The notes beneath the pieces are model-generated. The model ran no database searches and was not told the DNA's origin. It was given only the letters and a program-made list of their open reading frames with translations. A program made the position numbers and the translations under genes. 64,000 nt of DNA from Mactra quadrangularis (taxonomy: Eukaryota > Mollusca > Bivalvia > Venerida > Mactridae), in contig CM046297.1 in assembly GCA_025267735.1 (NCBI GenBank), positions 17,448,011 through 17,512,010 of the forward strand. The letters run 5' to 3'. Of this stretch, positions 25,710 through 38,856 are shown in pieces. Every line of letters begins with the position of its first letter. The first letter of the stretch is position 1.

Positions 25710-25904
25710 GAGCGAGTTGCACAACTGTGTATACCTTGCAACCAACACTATAATGTAAAACATTTTCTCATCGACTGCCTAGACCTCAAGCATGTAAGCG
25801 ACAAGCTTTACAAAGCCTCAACAATATCAGAACTTTTACATAAAACTCCTGCTTGCAATTATTATCAATTATTTAAAAGAATCATTATTTTCAAGAAAAT
25901 ATAG
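25710..25904 (+). pseudogene. LINE ORF2 C-terminal fragment (zinc knuckle and tail)
   Basis: An open frame after a TAG at 25707 reads C-I-P-C, then HYNVKHFLIDC, and continues through LYKASTISELL to a KRIIIFKKI ending and a TAG stop at 25902-25904. The pattern CxxC, then V-x-H-x-L-x-x-C, then a short helical region ending near F-x-K-x-I, is the C-terminus of ORF2 proteins of Jockey/CR1/I-like non-LTR retrotransposons. The reverse transcriptase and endonuclease are absent, so this is a 5'-truncated or decayed copy. It reads in the opposite direction to PDE1. About 80 bp after the stop comes a tail also found on the SINEs of this window. Confidence 0.7.
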
Positions 25905-26032
25905 ATTTATCCCTGTATGTTTTTATTCCTAGATTAGTTACATTGTTTTATTTTACGTTACCTTACATTGCATTCGGCATGATATGACCTTTGGTGTTAC
26001 TATGCCATAAAACCCAAACAAACAAACAAGTA
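25905..26032 (+). repeat. LINE 3' UTR and SINE-like shared tail
   Basis: After the ORF2 stop, a short AT-rich UTR leads to ATATGACCTT, GTGTTACTATGCCATAAAAC and a (CAAA)n tail at 25985-26030. The sense 3' ends of SINE family B (for example 38857-39175) have ATATGACCTT, TGTGTTGCTAC, GCATTAAACCC and (CAAA)n in the same order. It could alternatively be the remnant of a separate SINE. Confidence 0.6.
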
Positions 26033-26759
26033 AAATTTCCAATCCTGTATATACCAACTGTTAACAAACTGAACTAGAATACTAAATGAACAGATCAATA
26101 TCAAAATGTTTTACCAACATAGAAACAAATTTTATTGCTTTAAAATTACTTTGTTGCACGAATCAACTATTTTTGCAATGCAATATAATAACTTAGTCAA
26201 TTAAGAATGTGTAATTAATTACACCTTCATTTTACATGAGGATTTTATTTGTTCTTCAAACTTTCTAGAAGTTTCATGTAATTGTACGATGACTTTTATT
26301 CATTATAGTTACGATTAGGAAGTGTACATTAAAGTAGAAATGTGAATCCCAGTTCTATTTATTATTTTAATATTTTGACTTAATAGGGTTACTTAATAGG
26401 GTAACTGGTGCCTGATTTGCTGGGAGTCTAGTGAAAATTGATCCACTAGGCTAGTGTAAAATAACATATTTCATATAGTCAGGTGAATTGATAATTTTGC
26501 CCTTTACTGTACACTGGGTTCCAAAAGTTTCTTTACACATGTGATATTTTCATGATTTCTCTGAAAACTTGTTTTTTTGTAGAACATGTTATAAGTATGC
26601 AATAAAAGTCATTTTGAAAAAAAGGGATAATATGAAATAATGCAATTAAGGGTTCAGGTTAAAACGTGAATTACTATTGAAACTATTTACAACATGCAAC
26701 TTTTTGACCCCAGTGTATAATATAATAACTAAACAGACTAATATTTATGAACATTTTTT

Positions 26760-27041
26760 TTTTTACTAGATTTAACACAGTGTCAACACAATTAAGGTCA
26801 TTTTACGGCGCCCAGTGCACCTAACCTAGCTTTCCTGGACCATTGTCTATAACCAGTACTCACCTACCCTTCCACAAGGCTGGAAACTTCTCCATATTAT
26901 CTAATCAATGGAGGAAAATAAAAATTATTGTCAAATTTTCATGGAAGGGCATAACCTCCCTGGGTGGGATTCGAACCCGCACCCCTTCAGGCAAGAGATT
27001 CCAAATCCCGGCGCGCTACCAACTGGGCTATAGACCCGGGT
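26760..27041 (-). repeat. tRNA-derived SINE, family A, full length
   Basis: Close relative of the copy at 11821-12103 with the same head, body and tail. The B-box GGTTCGAATCC is intact. Possible short target duplication GAACAT on both sides. Confidence 0.88.
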
Positions 27042-27457
27042 TTTCAAGAACATACAAGGTGACAGCTTCTACTGTATAGTATTATAAAAGTATAATGTTC
27101 AAAGACAAGTGAAGGTACTGATTGATATAATCAAGAGCCACATGTAGTGAGTGAGGATTGATATACATGTATAAAATCATTACAATATAATTAGTAAATC
27201 AATACTGCAGACAAACTTAATGAAGTACCTGTTGTCATTAATCTAATGATGTCATACTTTCATTCTAATGAGGTCATGAAACACATTGGCCTGTGATGTG
27301 ACATAATTAATTATTCTAAAATAACAATTTCATAACATTAGTTAATTAGTTCATTAAGTATGACTTTTAATTAGTTTGAACACGATAAAGTGGTACTTAG
27401 TTAAAGTTGTTTAAAAAGTTTTTGATAGAAATGCCCTTTTTTAAAATCTTTTTATGT

Positions 27458-27652
27458 CGATTTTAACATCATGTCAACACAATTTTTATTAAAAATTCAT
27501 GATGGTCACCACACCTAACCTAGCTTTCCTGAACCCTTGTCTTTTAACCAGTACTCATTTACCCTTCCACAAGGCTGGCAACTTCTCTATATACCTTATT
27601 AATGAAGTAAAATTGACATTATTGTCAAATTTCCTAAAAGGGTGTAACTGCC
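27458..27652 (-). repeat. SINE family A, diverged and headless
   Basis: Body and 3' tail of family A (AGTACTGGTTAAAAGAC, GTGTTGACATGATGTTAAAA) without the tRNA head; clearly older than the neighbouring full-length copy. Confidence 0.75.
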
Positions 27653-28089
27653 CCTCATCATAAATCATTTAAATCATCATAAGCACTTAGACTATAGACT
27701 TTATATAGACACAATAATGTGAACTCTAACACTTTGTATAAGACACTGGAAAGTGCATCTAGACCTTTTCCCCATTTAACACATTACTTTACTACTTTGA
27801 ATATTGAATAATTCATGGAACTTAGCTCATTACCTTCTAAGATATCATATAAGTTTATTGTTAAGATTTTACAATAACATTTACAGTCATGTCTTATATA
27901 TGTTATAATACAGCCCGTCCTATCATTATTTTCATAGCTAACTTGAAATTAGCTGAAATTGTCAACCACTATGGAGTTTCCAAAATACAAAGTACAGTAA
28001 AATTCTCCCATCAGAACCTTCAAAGTTTATGGTCTTAATAGTGGAGCTATCTTAATATAGAGACATTTTTCTTTTCAAATTGAGCATTA

Positions 28090-28299
28090 GGCCACAACAA
28101 ATTGATCATATGTTCTATGCACCTTAATTTTGACGGTTTTTACAATAACAATATTTTTATTTCCTCGCTCGCCCATAAAAATTTGGTCAAACCCCTATAT
28201 AAAGCAAGCGAATAAAGACTTTTTTATTTTTTTCATCATTCCCTCGCCCCATTTTTTTTCAGAAAAATCCTTAGAACATATGATCAACATGTTGTGGCC
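28090..28299. mobile_element. GGCCACAA-ended MITE, copy 2
   Basis: Same family as 15924-16135, opposite interior orientation, flanked by TTA on both sides (28087-28089, 28300-28302). Confidence 0.85.
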
Positions 28300-28876
28300 T
28301 TAGGGACTTTAAAATTGACAAAAATGCATTACTTAATGCATTAACTTAAAGGTAGTTCTATCATTAAAATATCAAATAAAGCACATCTGAAAAAATAGTT
28401 TTTAAGCAATCTGTTACACAACTACACTAAGTCAGGCCTTTGATAATATGGGGCCCCAGCAATCTTAATCATATCAACAGTGAGTCAACACCTATACATC
28501 AAAACTATAAGTCAATACCAAGAATGCCAGCCATCAAAATGGCAAACAATAGAAAGCTATGATCTTTAGGAGACAATGATAAATTTGGCAATCAAACAAA
28601 AGGGAATCTTGAACAGTTTGTTAATAAAGTCATTCCTACAATATCACCAATCATCCACTAGAAACAATTAATTGGTCAAGATTTTTCTCATTATTTCACG
28701 GAGATATAAATGGGTTCTAATACACAATAGGTCTGTAAAAGTTCTAGGGAAACACATTTTATATATCCTCAGTATTTTTGATTATAAAATACCATATTTA
28801 TACTAATGAATGTACCTGTAAGTCAGCAATGAATGAAACATAGTAAACATAACTTTTTTAGTTTCATATTTTGCCT

Positions 28877-28965
28877 GCCCAATAAGCTTAGCTGGTAAGG
28901 CATCTGGCAACAATTCCAGAAACCATGGGTGTCAATTTTGGGCAAGATGTGACATTCTTGTGCTA
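28877..28965 (+). repeat. Decayed tRNA-like SINE head
   Basis: AAGCTTAGCTGGTAAGGCAT resembles an A-box region and GGGTGTCAATTTTG a damaged B-box about 35 nt later. No body family recognised. Confidence 0.35.
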
Positions 28966-30112
28966 GATAAACACATTTTAAAGCTTGGAGATGAAATATT
29001 CATTATGGCAATTTTCCCTCCTATATGCTTAGAAAACTTAGGTCCAGAAACCTAAACTTTTCTAGAGACAGTGAGCAGATTAAAAGACTGCCATGTTCTG
29101 ACAGAGAAATTGAAGAAGCGTTCCTCAAACATTGTGGTTGTATTTTGGTGGGACGGAGATACAAAGGTTGGGGCACGTACAAGGAATATTATGGTATAGC
29201 ATGGTAACTTATTACTTTATATTAACTAGTAAAAAAAAAAGATATTGCTCTACAGTATTAGGTGTTCAGTATCTGTTAATGTTTTCAATTACATTATACA
29301 AATAGAAAGTTATATTCTTAAATCTCTAGGGTAAATATTCACACATAAATACTTGTTTTATGCAAATCTTACTAGTGTATCCAGACAATTTTCAATCTTA
29401 ACAAATTAACTACTGGTCCCCCTACACTATCTTATATTAGATATAAAGAGTTATTTGTCTCTATGGATACAATGGAACCTATTGTCAGGAATCTAATATA
29501 ATACAAAAATGTATACTATATATATAAATATAATTTATGATATCATTGTGTATTTAATTAAGTATGCTCAAAATGCAGATCGTTGTATACAGACCGCTAT
29601 CAGTCTCACCGTCTTCCTAACGGCAGAATATTATGATAATTTCACAATACAACATGGAAGGATTTACAGCTAAAATCATTTATAAGATGCATAATAATTT
29701 GGGTCAAATATTATTGGGATCCAGGGCAGGGTATTATCAAAAATCTTACGATAATTTATCAAGTAACAATATACAGTGATTTACGACGAATATCAGTCGT
29801 AAGACCTTTGATAATATGAGCCCCAGATTATCAAAAATCCTTTAATTATATTGCAATACAAGATAGAAGGATTTATGACTAAAATATGTCACAAGACTGT
29901 TGATAAAACAGTTCCCAGATACTTTTATATTTCGAACCTATCATAATACAATGATAGTCCTACTTAATGTATATGTTAAATGTCTCAATTTTGAACATTT
30001 CAGAATTAATATGTCATAATTTGTTAGTTATAGCTTTATACACTTTTAAAAACATTCTTAAGATAAATATTGAAAGGTTTCAACAATCACTGATACATAA
30101 AATACAATATAT

Positions 30113-30304
30113 CTAATCCGAAATTCATTTATGCTTTTTCCATCCGTGCACAGCCGGTACAAACAAAGTTTTCTGCACATTATTGCTAAACAGAACAAAC
30201 TATGGATTAAATCCTATGGTTCTTTGTACACGTGTTTTCATTGTAATGGTTAAAGTTTGTTTGTATCGCAGGGGAAACCCCAAATATTTGAATTCCGGAT
30301 TAGG
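30113..30304. mobile_element. 190-bp palindromic MITE, copy 1
   Basis: Ends CTAATCCGAAATTCA and TGAATTCCGGATTAG; inner arms GTACAAACAAAGTTT and AAAGTTTGTTTGTA. The whole unit is nearly self-complementary and matches 30473-30668 in inverted orientation. Confidence 0.85.
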
Positions 30305-30472
30305 TCTATTCACAAATGTGTTGTAATAGCGTATGAACAACTTTTTCCTATACTCCCCCCTCTCCCGATTTCACTTTCTTCCCCAGTAGAAGTATTAAAA
30401 ATGTTTTTATACTCATGTAATTTTCCTATTTTTTTTATTTTTCATTTAAAAACTGTACATGTAATAGACTAT

Positions 30473-30668
30473 ATCTGGAATTAAAATATTTGGGTTTTTC
30501 CCCTCCGGTACAAACAAACTTTCACCATTACAATGAAAACACATGTACAAAGAACAATAGGATTTAATCCATAGTTCGTGCTATTTTGCAATAATGTGTA
30601 ACAAACTTTGTTTGTACCGCCTGTGCACGGACAGAAAAACCCATAAATTTGAATTCCAGATTAGGTCT
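30473..30668. mobile_element. 190-bp palindromic MITE, copy 2
   Basis: Inverted counterpart of 30113-30304, with about 170 bp between them. Shares TGTGCACGG, GGATTTAATCCATAGTTCG and GTGTTTTCATTGTAATGG in complementary form. Confidence 0.85.
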
Positions 30669-31681
30669 ATCGCTCATATATCATGATTTGAGGAATAAAG
30701 GTTTGTTCTGTTCTCTTTTGTTCAAAAAGTGTGAATACAACTTTTTCTAAATGATAATACAAACACCTGCCAATTTCTAAAAACAAACAAATAAAGAACA
30801 TGTTTACATGTTAATTTCTAAACACAGAAATTGTAAACCTACACCTTTTATTTTATATTGAACATTTTATTTTAATGGCAGCATCACTTATCCATCCTAT
30901 AAAAGACTAAAATGATAATCCCAGATTGTCTACACTTTTTTAATATTGACATGCTTAACAACAAATTTAGATTTTTCGCCCACAGTTGAACAACATTCTT
31001 TAAACACAGTTGAATGATATTATTTCTTTGGACAGAATCATAATTTTTGTTTTCAAAAATAACTTTTAGAATTCTGTATTGATGCACGTCTCTGAGAGTC
31101 AGATTGCAGAGTTTTTCAGAGAACATTTTACGAGTAATTTAATACTTGCAAAAAATATGAAATTTAATTGTAAAATATGATAACTGACATTTCTAATGGA
31201 AGAGAACTTTTTTGACAAGGATTGTTCTAGAACGAGATTTTAATGTGTAGTGTATTAATGGTATAAAAATAAGAAATAATAGAAAATACTGGAATAGATG
31301 TCCTTGAAATTAATTCATTCAGAATGAAAAGGAGGTGAAGAAAAACATTGTCAAACAAATACATCATGGTACTGCACGTCAATCTGCATTCTAAAAATAT
31401 TTCATGTCAACCGAATTAGTATTGAATTTGTTATGAATACAGTGATATTGATTTACAGGCTTACAAATTTAAAACTGAAAAACCAACAGCATTTCAAATA
31501 TTTTCCATGTCTCTCACTCTTCTAGTGAACATTGTATCTTAATCCATTAACAACTGGATGTCTAGTTAGAATCATTATTGTACATTTAGGGCACGTTCTG
31601 CAAATAATCTCTAGATAGCGCTTTGTCATCTGGTACCTTTCTTGCACCAAAAGTATTTACTATGTGACACCAAATTGAGGT

Positions 31682-31800
31682 TACCAGGGGACGAAGCGCA
31701 AGCTAGCGATCACCTTGCGGAACATGCCCCTAGTTCTTATAAAACACAAATTGAATCCATCAAATACATAAAACAACGAACAAGGAAATATTCTTCAAAA
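31682..31800 (+). pseudogene. Possible retrotransposon RNase H fragment
   Basis: A plus-strand frame contains LPGDEAQASDHLAEHAP, which resembles the RNase H C-terminal motif G-N/D-E-x-A-D-x-L-A-x-x-A of retroelement polyproteins, with an extra residue between E and D. No reverse transcriptase was seen upstream and the following residues do not match anything I know. Weak evidence; a chance match is possible. Confidence 0.3.
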
Positions 31801-32155
31801 ATAGGTCATCAAAAGTTCCAAACTGGGTCTAGACCACTCCCTTCTCTCTCCAAGGAAACATTTTCTCACAACAGTTATCACCCACCCCCATTGTTGACAC
31901 AATTATCTAGCCTGTATAAAGATCTAGTTCTAATGAAAATCTGTTAATGCAAGTACCAATGGTGTCTCTACTAAAGTACAATGATAAAGAAAAAATTTAA
32001 CTTGCATTTTTTTTTAGGAACTATAATAATACCTCCTCAAAAAAGTTGGTAATAAGTGCATTTAAAGTGCTTGGTATTATACTGGCAACTTGTAAAAACT
32101 GCATTTTTTAGTAGTAAAATATGGAATAACACACTTTATGCCAACTTTATGCCAA

Positions 32156-32370
32156 GGCCACAACAAATTGATCATATGTTCTATGGATTCGCTCGCACCT
32201 TAATTTTGACGGTTTTTACAAAAAAAATTTTTTATTTCCTCGCTCGCCCATAAAAATTATGTCAAACCGCTATATAATGCAAGTGAATAAATACTTTTTT
32301 AATTTTTTTTCTTCGCTCGCTCGCCCCATTTTTTTTCCCAGAAAAATCTGTAGAACATATGATCAACTTG
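32156..32370. mobile_element. GGCCACAA-ended MITE, copy 3, right end truncated
   Basis: The left end and GCGAGCGAG-type interior are intact. The right arm stops after GATCAACTTG, without TTGTGGCC. Confidence 0.82.
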
Positions 32371-34270
32371 TACATAAAAAATATCTAAAACGTGTCTAAT
32401 TCTTTGACAAGGGAAATTCTATACTAAATAAACATGTAGTTTACACAAGTTAATCAGGGCAGGGTGAATTAAGCCTATTAGACTTAACCTAGAACATTAA
32501 CAGTTTCATATAAATCATAATAATGTCATAAACTGACAGCAAAAAGATGAGTTAATAAGTTTAAACATACAACATGTCTAAGAGACAAGTTCCTTAAGTA
32601 TTTGACTTGTCTTGTCAATAAATATACTTAACTAATTTGAAGTAAAAAAGTACGGGAAAGTTTGTATGACTTATTGGTTCTTATATCAACACCACTGACG
32701 ACATGATGGCTTCAACAAATTAATGAAGAAAGCTATTTTCAGAAGCAAGGCATGATTAACAAACATTAATACATCGAATGAGTTTGACATATTTAGAAAA
32801 GGTGCAGCCACGCTTGAACTTTGTTTTCTATAAGTAATGAAATCTGACAGAACAGAACAGAACAGAGTTACACAATGTGAGTCAAAATTATCAAGTGAAT
32901 TCTATCATGATAATGTGCAATTACTCAGCAATTCTTTTAATTAGCTTGGAAAAGGACGCACCAGCAACTTACAAGGTCATTGGGATGTAATTGCACGATG
33001 AAAGTTACTGCACTTTTATTTTAACACATCCAGGGGAGTTGATTTCAGATTTTTGGAGGGGGTGGTAAAGTGGTGCTCCTATTTTTAAAGAATTAAAATG
33101 TTTCATAAACTAAATAAAATTAAACAATTTGAGCATCAAATTTTGCAATATTTCAAACAGTTTATGCAAATTGACTTATAACAGATTAGTGAAATAAAAA
33201 ATACATCCATCAGTAAATATAGCTCTGGCCAACAGAATTTAGGAAATGCAAATTATTTTTTAGTAGTATTTATTGTCTGTAGTTCTAGTTCTTTTAACTG
33301 ACACACTATAAAGCCATATACCTTAAGTAAGTCAGCATTGAGAAATACAAACTCAGCGAATGGGTATAAGGTATCACGCGAGGTACTTCTATGTAATCTT
33401 AACGTTGTCTGGGGAACACAGAATCCTGGATAAATCCTATCAAAGAAAACATTCTCCAAACATAGCTGAGTAGACAATATAGTATGTCCTGATAGAATTT
33501 GTATAGAAATAAATGGGTCAGATTTTCTGGAGGACATATATATGGTGACCTTCATACAATGTATTGGTCTACAGATTATCAGGAATGAAATTACTTGGTT
33601 ACCAAAGCAACAATTATTACAATAATATTATTTTGTTACATAAAGAACTATCACAATAAATCTATGTACATTACAGCCAGCTACTGGCTCCATGCTGACT
33701 GTGGAAATGGTATAGTTAATTGTCTTGGTGCTGGCAAAATGTTAAATTTTTATACTTCATACAGGAATGATGTTTTAGCCCTTGTATGCATAGACCATGT
33801 TGAATTGACCCTTTAGATACAATAATATCTTGTGACAAAGTATACTGGCCACTTCAATATAGAGAATTCATCATGACACAATCCATTGGCCCTTTAAATA
33901 TAAAGACAATACTGCATGACAAGTTGTCTTGGTCATTTAAATATAGATAATAATCACATACATGTAACAAGTTTGATCATTAAAGGTACTCATTCACAGA
34001 TTTCAACTTTTTTGAAACTATCTAAACTGTAAGGAAACATTTTTGGAAGCAGGAATGTAGTGTTTCTATAATGACAATTTTAGTGTAAATGAACATACAA
34101 CTACAAATTATAGTGTTTCAAGTAGAAAAAATCTACACCCTATGTCACGGTATAGACAATTTTAGCGCATTTTTGTGACTTTTATTGTTCATTTCTTGCA
34201 ATCTATAGGTCAGCTTGTCTTAAAATATTAAGAATTAACTTTTTGACACAATTACACACACTGAATAGTA

Positions 34271-35185
34271 CAGTATAACCTCTGCTAACGGCACCTCTAA
34301 CGAGCGGCAACCTCCGACGAGCGGCATATTATGATTCCCCCCGTCGATTTTACACTATGATTTACCTCTGATGAACGACACCTCTGCAGAGCGGTAAACG
34401 GCCGTTCAAATAAATTCCCAAAGTTAATCTTTACCTCTATACAGCGACACTAAGTCTAGCAAGGTTTACATCAATAATCGATAATTATCTATAACCGGAT
34501 GATTTAAACAATAAGCGAAACCCCTAATCGTATAACACTACCCTCAAGTGTCATGTTGCTAAATCATTTGACTAACAGGGGTTAATAAACAAGTGACATA
34601 TGGTTTCCATGACACCAACGAACGGACCTTAGATGAGGAGCGCTTTGTTTGGTAGGCTGACGTCATCAAGTATCAGATGCACATACGTCTAACTAGTTGA
34701 CAATAATAAATGAAACTTATTTGTTATTGTTCTTTTCATTAAAAGCTTCGATGAAATGAATTCTGTTTTAAGATTATTTGAGGTTTAAGATAATATCAGA
34801 ATTTACTCCCGAAAAGACGACGATAATTCATGCTTAACAGTATTCGCCATTAGACAAGTATAAAAACATTTGACAGTAACAGAATCGATTTCTCTAGTGT
34901 ATTGCTTTCTTTAGCATAAAACTAACCTTCATGCTAGGAATTGTCAACCGTTATAATTATTTATTTAAAAAACTTCGTAATCTTATTAAAACTTTTTTTA
35001 CTTTTGTCGATCAGCACTCGCTAAAAACTGTATTTACATTACGGAACGGATAAAGGCCAGTTTTCCGGACCAAAAACGGCCGTTTTCGTGATCGGTAGAA
35101 AATGTCTACCTCTGCAGAGCGACACCTCTGCAGAGCGGCATTTTTTTCAAACTCCGCCGAAAGTCGCTCTGCAGAGGTTACACTG
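34271..35185. mobile_element. TA-flanked inverted-repeat element, about 0.9 kb
   Basis: Ends CAGTATAACCTCTGC and GCAGAGGTTACACTG, flanked by TA on both sides. Several CTCTGCAGAGCGGC sub-repeats lie near both ends. Type and target site resemble pogo/Tc1-mariner MITEs. No transposase frame. A CRE octamer TGACGTCA is at 34658-34665. Confidence 0.75.
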
Positions 35186-37773
35186 TATTTTCAAAATATA
35201 GAAAAATCTTAACCAAATCTGCGATCTAGCTAGTACTTTTAATTCACAACAAATTTATGAAGATTTAAAAGTCATAAGTAGAGTGCATCCCTATAGAGTA
35301 CTGCTTGTCAGATATGAATCTTTGTGTTAAGTAGAAAATACCACATTTAAAGATATTAAACCCTGAAATGTTGACAATCTATCCTCCCACTGACTCCCGA
35401 GGGTCCCATCTTCTCAGAATCTTGAAAAATTTAACATATTCAGCAAATATAAAACTTTTCAAATTTACTTCAACAAGTTGACATTTTATACAGTTTAAAT
35501 CAAATGTAACAGTATTTGTAAGAAATATGTTAATTGTTTCATTCATAAGGAAATAAGTGACAAAAACAATACATTTAAGATTTAAACTTTGTAACAAAGA
35601 AGTCTCCCAGGACTGAAAATGTTTAACAGTAGTTAAACTGACTTGAGGTTTTAAAAGTGTGCTACATGGCAAAGATTCTTCCAAATTTTATAGATGAAAG
35701 TCACAGCGCATGAAACTTTCCTCTTTGCCACTTTAAGGTTTAATGAAATAAAGTCTTAAATAGCTAATGGCATTTTGAATATTTATTTCCTGAACTGTTA
35801 AAGAGCTAATCGGCTGTATAGTCATATTGGCAAGGGTATTTTGAATTGCGGCAATGTTCGTTGCTCTTGGAAATCAAGTTAAATGACCTATGCCCCTTTA
35901 ATCACTATAATTAGGTGATTCAGCAGTCACAACTTGATTATTTAGGAGTTTTAATATAAAAGACTATCTCAATACTCATCAGAAAACATCATACAACTAA
36001 CATGATGATTATACTAATTGCCAATTAAGTTCATTCAGTACTTTGATTAGTTAACTTTTATTTTAATATCCTAAAAGAACAAAATAAACTTGCTTCTTCA
36101 GTATAAAGAATGAATTAATGTCATGACTAAACCTGAAGAAATTAGATCAAACAAACCAGAATGAAAGAATGTGACAAATCAAAGATTTTAACAAATCAAA
36201 TAGAACAAAATTAATGAAAAAACTTTTACCCAGAAATTAAACTTTAGTTGATTTAAATAAAGTTTAACAAATTAGAAAAGGACTAATACTAATTGAAAGA
36301 TTGTACTTTTAGTACAGTCATTGCCTTTAACCACTAGCTCAAAAACTGGGACAAATGAAAATTGACTTGGGCAGGGCACACAAAAAGTACTTATTTCATA
36401 ATTCGAGTTATTTGATAATTTTGCCTTTTTGCTATAAAATAAAGAAAAATAAAATAAAGTAAAAGGCGAGGCAATGACTGGAAGTATACATAGTAAGTTT
36501 GAAACAAGTAATTATAAGTAACAATTAATTTAATGTCAGGTAACACAATACAGCAAACTCAGCGATGATTACAGCTTATATACTTAACAGAACAAGACTA
36601 TAGATAGAGTGAGAGGAATAAGAAATTTGTGCACATGGAATATGTGAGAATTAATTCTTGTGTAAGTGGTGTGTAATACTAGAATTAAGCCAAGACTAAA
36701 CTAAATGTCATAAACAACCATATGTTACCATGGTAATCCATGTATATTATAACAAGTATATGTACCAGCTTAATGTAATCTTTATAAATCTGTTATCTTT
36801 AACAACTCATGTTAAATGTTCACCAACCTTTATAAATACTTAACAAACAATTGTTAGCTATATATAAGCCAAGGACTGTTTTCCAAGAAAAACAACGATG
36901 TTCACCTTGAGGTCATAGGTCAAGCAACATTATTCAAATTTGTTATATTGAGCATAATAGTGTCTATATTCGTTTTTTGAGGCTTAGACATCACCAAACA
37001 ATTGTCTGTTTTGTTTTATACAGGAATAAGTTTAAACTTACTGTTCATGTTATGAGGGTATAAAAATCAAATGATCTGATTCAACTTTCTAGACAACATT
37101 GATTCCGACTATATTAAGACAACAAAATCATTTTTTGACATAAAAAACACTCTTACTGCCCTCAGTTTTGTCATTTTGTCACTGTGGGTGTATAATGCTC
37201 AAGTCTAGCAACCATAGCTACCTTAGGATAAATGAAGTCAATTAATTCTGTAAACCCAAAAATAGCATGTAACAATAGCAACTATCATGTGACAGCCAAG
37301 CCTACGTTCAACAGAAATACAGGAAAAATACACAGAATAAACAACGAAAGTCATGCACAAAATAACCAGATTTGCTTACATTGACTGTCCTTGTATTGAT
37401 ATTAAATGATCAACATATGATGTAAAGCCTCTCCAACGCAATATAATATTCTAAGAAATGTTTTTATTAGATCCAGCAAAATTTACAATTCTATAAAAAC
37501 TGTTTTTGGCTCGTAGTTCTAACTAATAGAAACTCTTGTTTTCTGGCAAGGAGACGTCTACAGCATGAGTTATATTAAAGTAACAATCAGATAGAATATA
37601 GGAAGTTTTTATAATGGATTACAGAATGTTATAATTTGTTTAATCAAAATGACAATAACAATATTTGACATTCAATTACTTTGAGACTAGAATGATGAAT
37701 GGCTTGTAATCATACTCTAAAATTATAACAAACAGATTACTTGTTTTTTACTCAATGCTTCAAAGAAAATGAG

Positions 37774-38056
37774 CCCAGGTCAGTAGCGCAGTTGGTAGCG
37801 TGCCTGGATTTCAAATCTAGTGTCTGTAAGGTGGTACGGGTTCAAATCCCTGGCCCAGGGATATTATACCTTTCCATGAAAATGAGTCTATTTTGTCAAT
37901 TTTCCTTCATTAATTAGATATAAACAAAAGTTTCCGGCCTTGTGGAAGAGTAGGTGAGTACTGGTTATAGACTATGGTCCACGAAAGCTAGGTTCGATGT
38001 GCTGGATGCCGTAAAATAACCAAAAATGACACAGAGTAAAACTCAGTATAAATAAA
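37774..38056 (+). repeat. SINE family A, full length with perfect target duplication
   Basis: Plus-strand copy of 283 bp: tRNA head with A-box (AGTAGCGCAGTTGGTAGCG) and B-box (GGTTCAAATCC), family A body, and tail ending in AGTATAAATAAA. Flanked by a perfect 15-bp target site duplication, TTCAAAGAAAATGAG, at 37759-37773 and 38057-38071, which fixes both ends. Confidence 0.95.
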
Positions 38057-38856
38057 TTCAAAGAAAATGAGAACTTAGGCATATATTTTTCCATATTTGT
38101 TACAATTGTGTCTGGCTCAGGATTGATGTTGCTTATGGGGAAAGTTTAACATCATGAAAATCAACTGTATTCAAATATACTTAATTGTAAGTTGGTACAA
38201 TTATTTAAAGGAACTACATCAAATATAAGTTTAGTATGATTTAGGACCATAACTATGAATGTAATAGGACCACAGCCTTAAAAATCAACAATGGGATTGT
38301 GAAAGATAAGTACTTAGTAGATTACTCTTAGCCAAAATGGAAACATAAGATAAAGAAATCAACAACTATCAATATATTTTTATTGACCAAAATATAACCA
38401 CGGCAACAATGATAGAATAAACTAATGAAAACTGACTAAAGGGGTAAATTCAATATTTTCCATTAAATGATCAAAAAAAAAAACTTATCTATTAAGTCGG
38501 ATGATACGAAATATGATCAAATTTAGATATATATTATGTATTTATCAAAAAGTTCCCTGGTAAATTCATGTTGTTAGCACCATTGATTCCCTACAAAAAA
38601 TGATATTGGTCATTTATGACTGGTCACTCATCTTGACCACTTCCTGATAATTAATTAACTTAAAGAGAATTCTGGCACGATGCCAAAAAAGTAAGAGGAA
38701 TTAATCCTTAATGGTCACCATAGAATATTATTGACATGTTCCTGACACTGTATTTGCCTAGATCAGGAGATTCCTTAGAAATCTACATGATGACCATTGA
38801 ACAGTAAGGTCAATGTTATAAACACATGGTAAAGTACACTACAGGAAAGTTCCACT

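Noticed and set aside
32960..32990. Minus-strand ATG followed by two codons and a GTAAGT donor
   Set aside because: Only two codons; expected often by chance in a 35-kb intron.
37774..37860. tRNA gene on the plus strand
   Set aside because: A- and B-boxes are present, but the sequence continues into a SINE body with a target duplication at the end and does not make a clean tRNA cloverleaf.
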